A stretch of 64,000 nucleotides of DNA. Origin: Perognathus longimembris pacificus. Lineage: Eukaryota > Chordata > Mammalia > Rodentia > Heteromyidae. The DNA lies in NCBI RefSeq assembly GCF_023159225.1, contig NW_025958623.1:1-64000 (forward strand). The letters are read 5' to 3'. Below are positions 63,327 to 64,000 of the stretch, one piece after another. Position 1 is the stretch's first letter; each line of letters opens with the position of its first letter. Position numbers and translations under genes: made by a program. The notes beneath the pieces were generated by a model, which saw only the letters and a program-made list of their open reading frames with translations, was not told where the DNA came from and did not search any database.

Positions 63327-64000
63327 TTTTTATTTGTTTATTTAAATGAAGTCGACAAGTTGCCTGCCCTTCCTTCCATTATCCGTCACCGAGACAAACT
63401 GAATCAAAGTTCTGAGGTCGACCTTGTAAAGATAAGGATTCAGGTCTGTCTGCTGTATACCTTTGCTCCTGCGCGCACTGCCCTTCTCTCCACATTTATG
63501 TGTTTGTTTGTTTGTCTATCTAATCTTTTGGGTTTTTATTTCTAATGAGGTCGACCAGTTGTCTATTTATTATTTTTTTTTACGACGCATCAATCTGCGC
63601 TGCTTGTCTTTGCTCCTGTGTGCTCGCGCACTCTCGCCTTTTCCACTTATTTTTATTTTTGATTTATTTTTGATTTATTTTGTCAATTTTAAAAAAAAAT
63701 ACGCATCGTGCTGTGCTGTTTGTGTTTGCTTGAGTGCATTCGCGCGCTCTCTCTTTCTCCACTTTACAATTGTTTTGTTAATATTTATCTATTCCTGAGA
63801 GTTTATCTTATTTTTTATTTGTTATTTAAATGAAGTCGACCAGTTGCCTGCCCTTCCTTCCATATCCGTCACCGAGACAAACTGAACAAAGTACTGAGGT
63901 CGACCTTGTAAAGATAAGGATTCAGGTCTGTCTGCTGTTTACCATTGCACCTGCGCTCACTGCCCTTCTCTCCACATTTATGTGTTTGTTTGTTTGTCTA
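63327..64000. repeat. Monomers 133-134, window end inside the array
   Basis: These match the monomers at 51301 and 51785 at an offset of about 12,026 bp, including GTCGACAAG, CTGAATCAAAG and TTTGCACCTGCGCTC-like markers. The last one is cut by the window edge. It has small private deletions: TTTGTTATTTAAATG and TTCCATATCC. The array continues beyond the window. Confidence 0.88.

Larger units (their letters stand above)
1..64000. repeat. Satellite array, ~482-bp monomer, 133 full copies plus one partial
   Basis: The anchor TTGCTCCTG(C/T) and its flanks recur from 136 to 63945 with every spacing between 465 and 485 bp (mean about 480), always in the same orientation. I checked every interval between successive anchors; none is long enough to hold an insertion. 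If a monomer is taken to begin 135 bp before the anchor, the first begins at 1 and the last, partial one near 63810. Most copies differ by scattered substitutions, homopolymer length changes and an 11-bp indel. Large head-to-tail satellites of this kind are known from eukaryotic heterochromatin; that assignment is inference. The repeat family is not one I recognise. No gene, RNA gene or mobile element is present anywhere in it. Confidence 0.98.

Noticed and set aside
1..64000. CRISPR array
   Set aside because: The period is about 482 bp and the whole unit repeats; there are no short repeats separated by unique spacers.

Overview
The whole 64 kb is one satellite DNA array. A monomer of about 482 bp is repeated head to tail in a single orientation from the first base to the last: 133 complete copies and one partial copy. 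The anchor TTGCTCCTG (position 136 in the first copy) recurs at spacings of only 465 to 485 bp, averaging about 480. I found no unique flanking DNA, protein gene, RNA gene, transposon insertion, inversion or CRISPR array. Both ends of the window lie inside the array, so its true length is unknown. This is typical of eukaryotic heterochromatin (centromeric, pericentromeric or subtelomeric). I do not recognise the satellite family and cannot name the organism.

Monomer anatomy. A hand count of the copy at 481-960 gives about 44% T, 21% C, 18% A and 16% G on the + strand, with about 18 CpG, so CpG is not depleted. Each monomer carries the 8-bp palindrome ATTTAAAT, three GTCGAC palindromes, three diverged copies of a 50-70 bp internal element, and a T/A tract built from an 11-bp unit. 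Loss of one 11-bp unit explains the short monomer class of 465-471 bp.

Higher-order layout, from diagnostic variants shared between monomers. 1-5268: early array, including a six-monomer block seen again near 14.3-17.2 kb. 5269-9577 and 17213-24869: a five-monomer unit of about 2,396 bp (B-C-GSI-N-L) with four-monomer versions. 11487-16249: a tandem pair of 2.38-kb five-monomer units. 24870-33041: units built around an M monomer, apparently derived from a seven-monomer order M-D-E-F-G-H-J by deletions. 34007-36898: a 964-bp dimer repeated three times. 36899-43605: B/C monomers and another 964-bp dimer. 43606-64000: a distinct zone with a 2.41-kb five-monomer block present three times, a 1.44-kb trimer present five times, and an 11-monomer unit of about 5.29 kb present twice in tandem.

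The array therefore looks like a mosaic made by repeated unequal exchange. Several monomers are visible hybrids (near 5.5, 24.65, 26.9, 29.3, 46.3, 54.1 and 57.8 kb), each marking where an exchange removed or joined monomers. I see no gene system and no proven function. The most informative content is the record of satellite evolution: nested subrepeats, competing higher-order units and localisable recombination junctions. All identity statements come from reading and hand alignment, not computed alignments.
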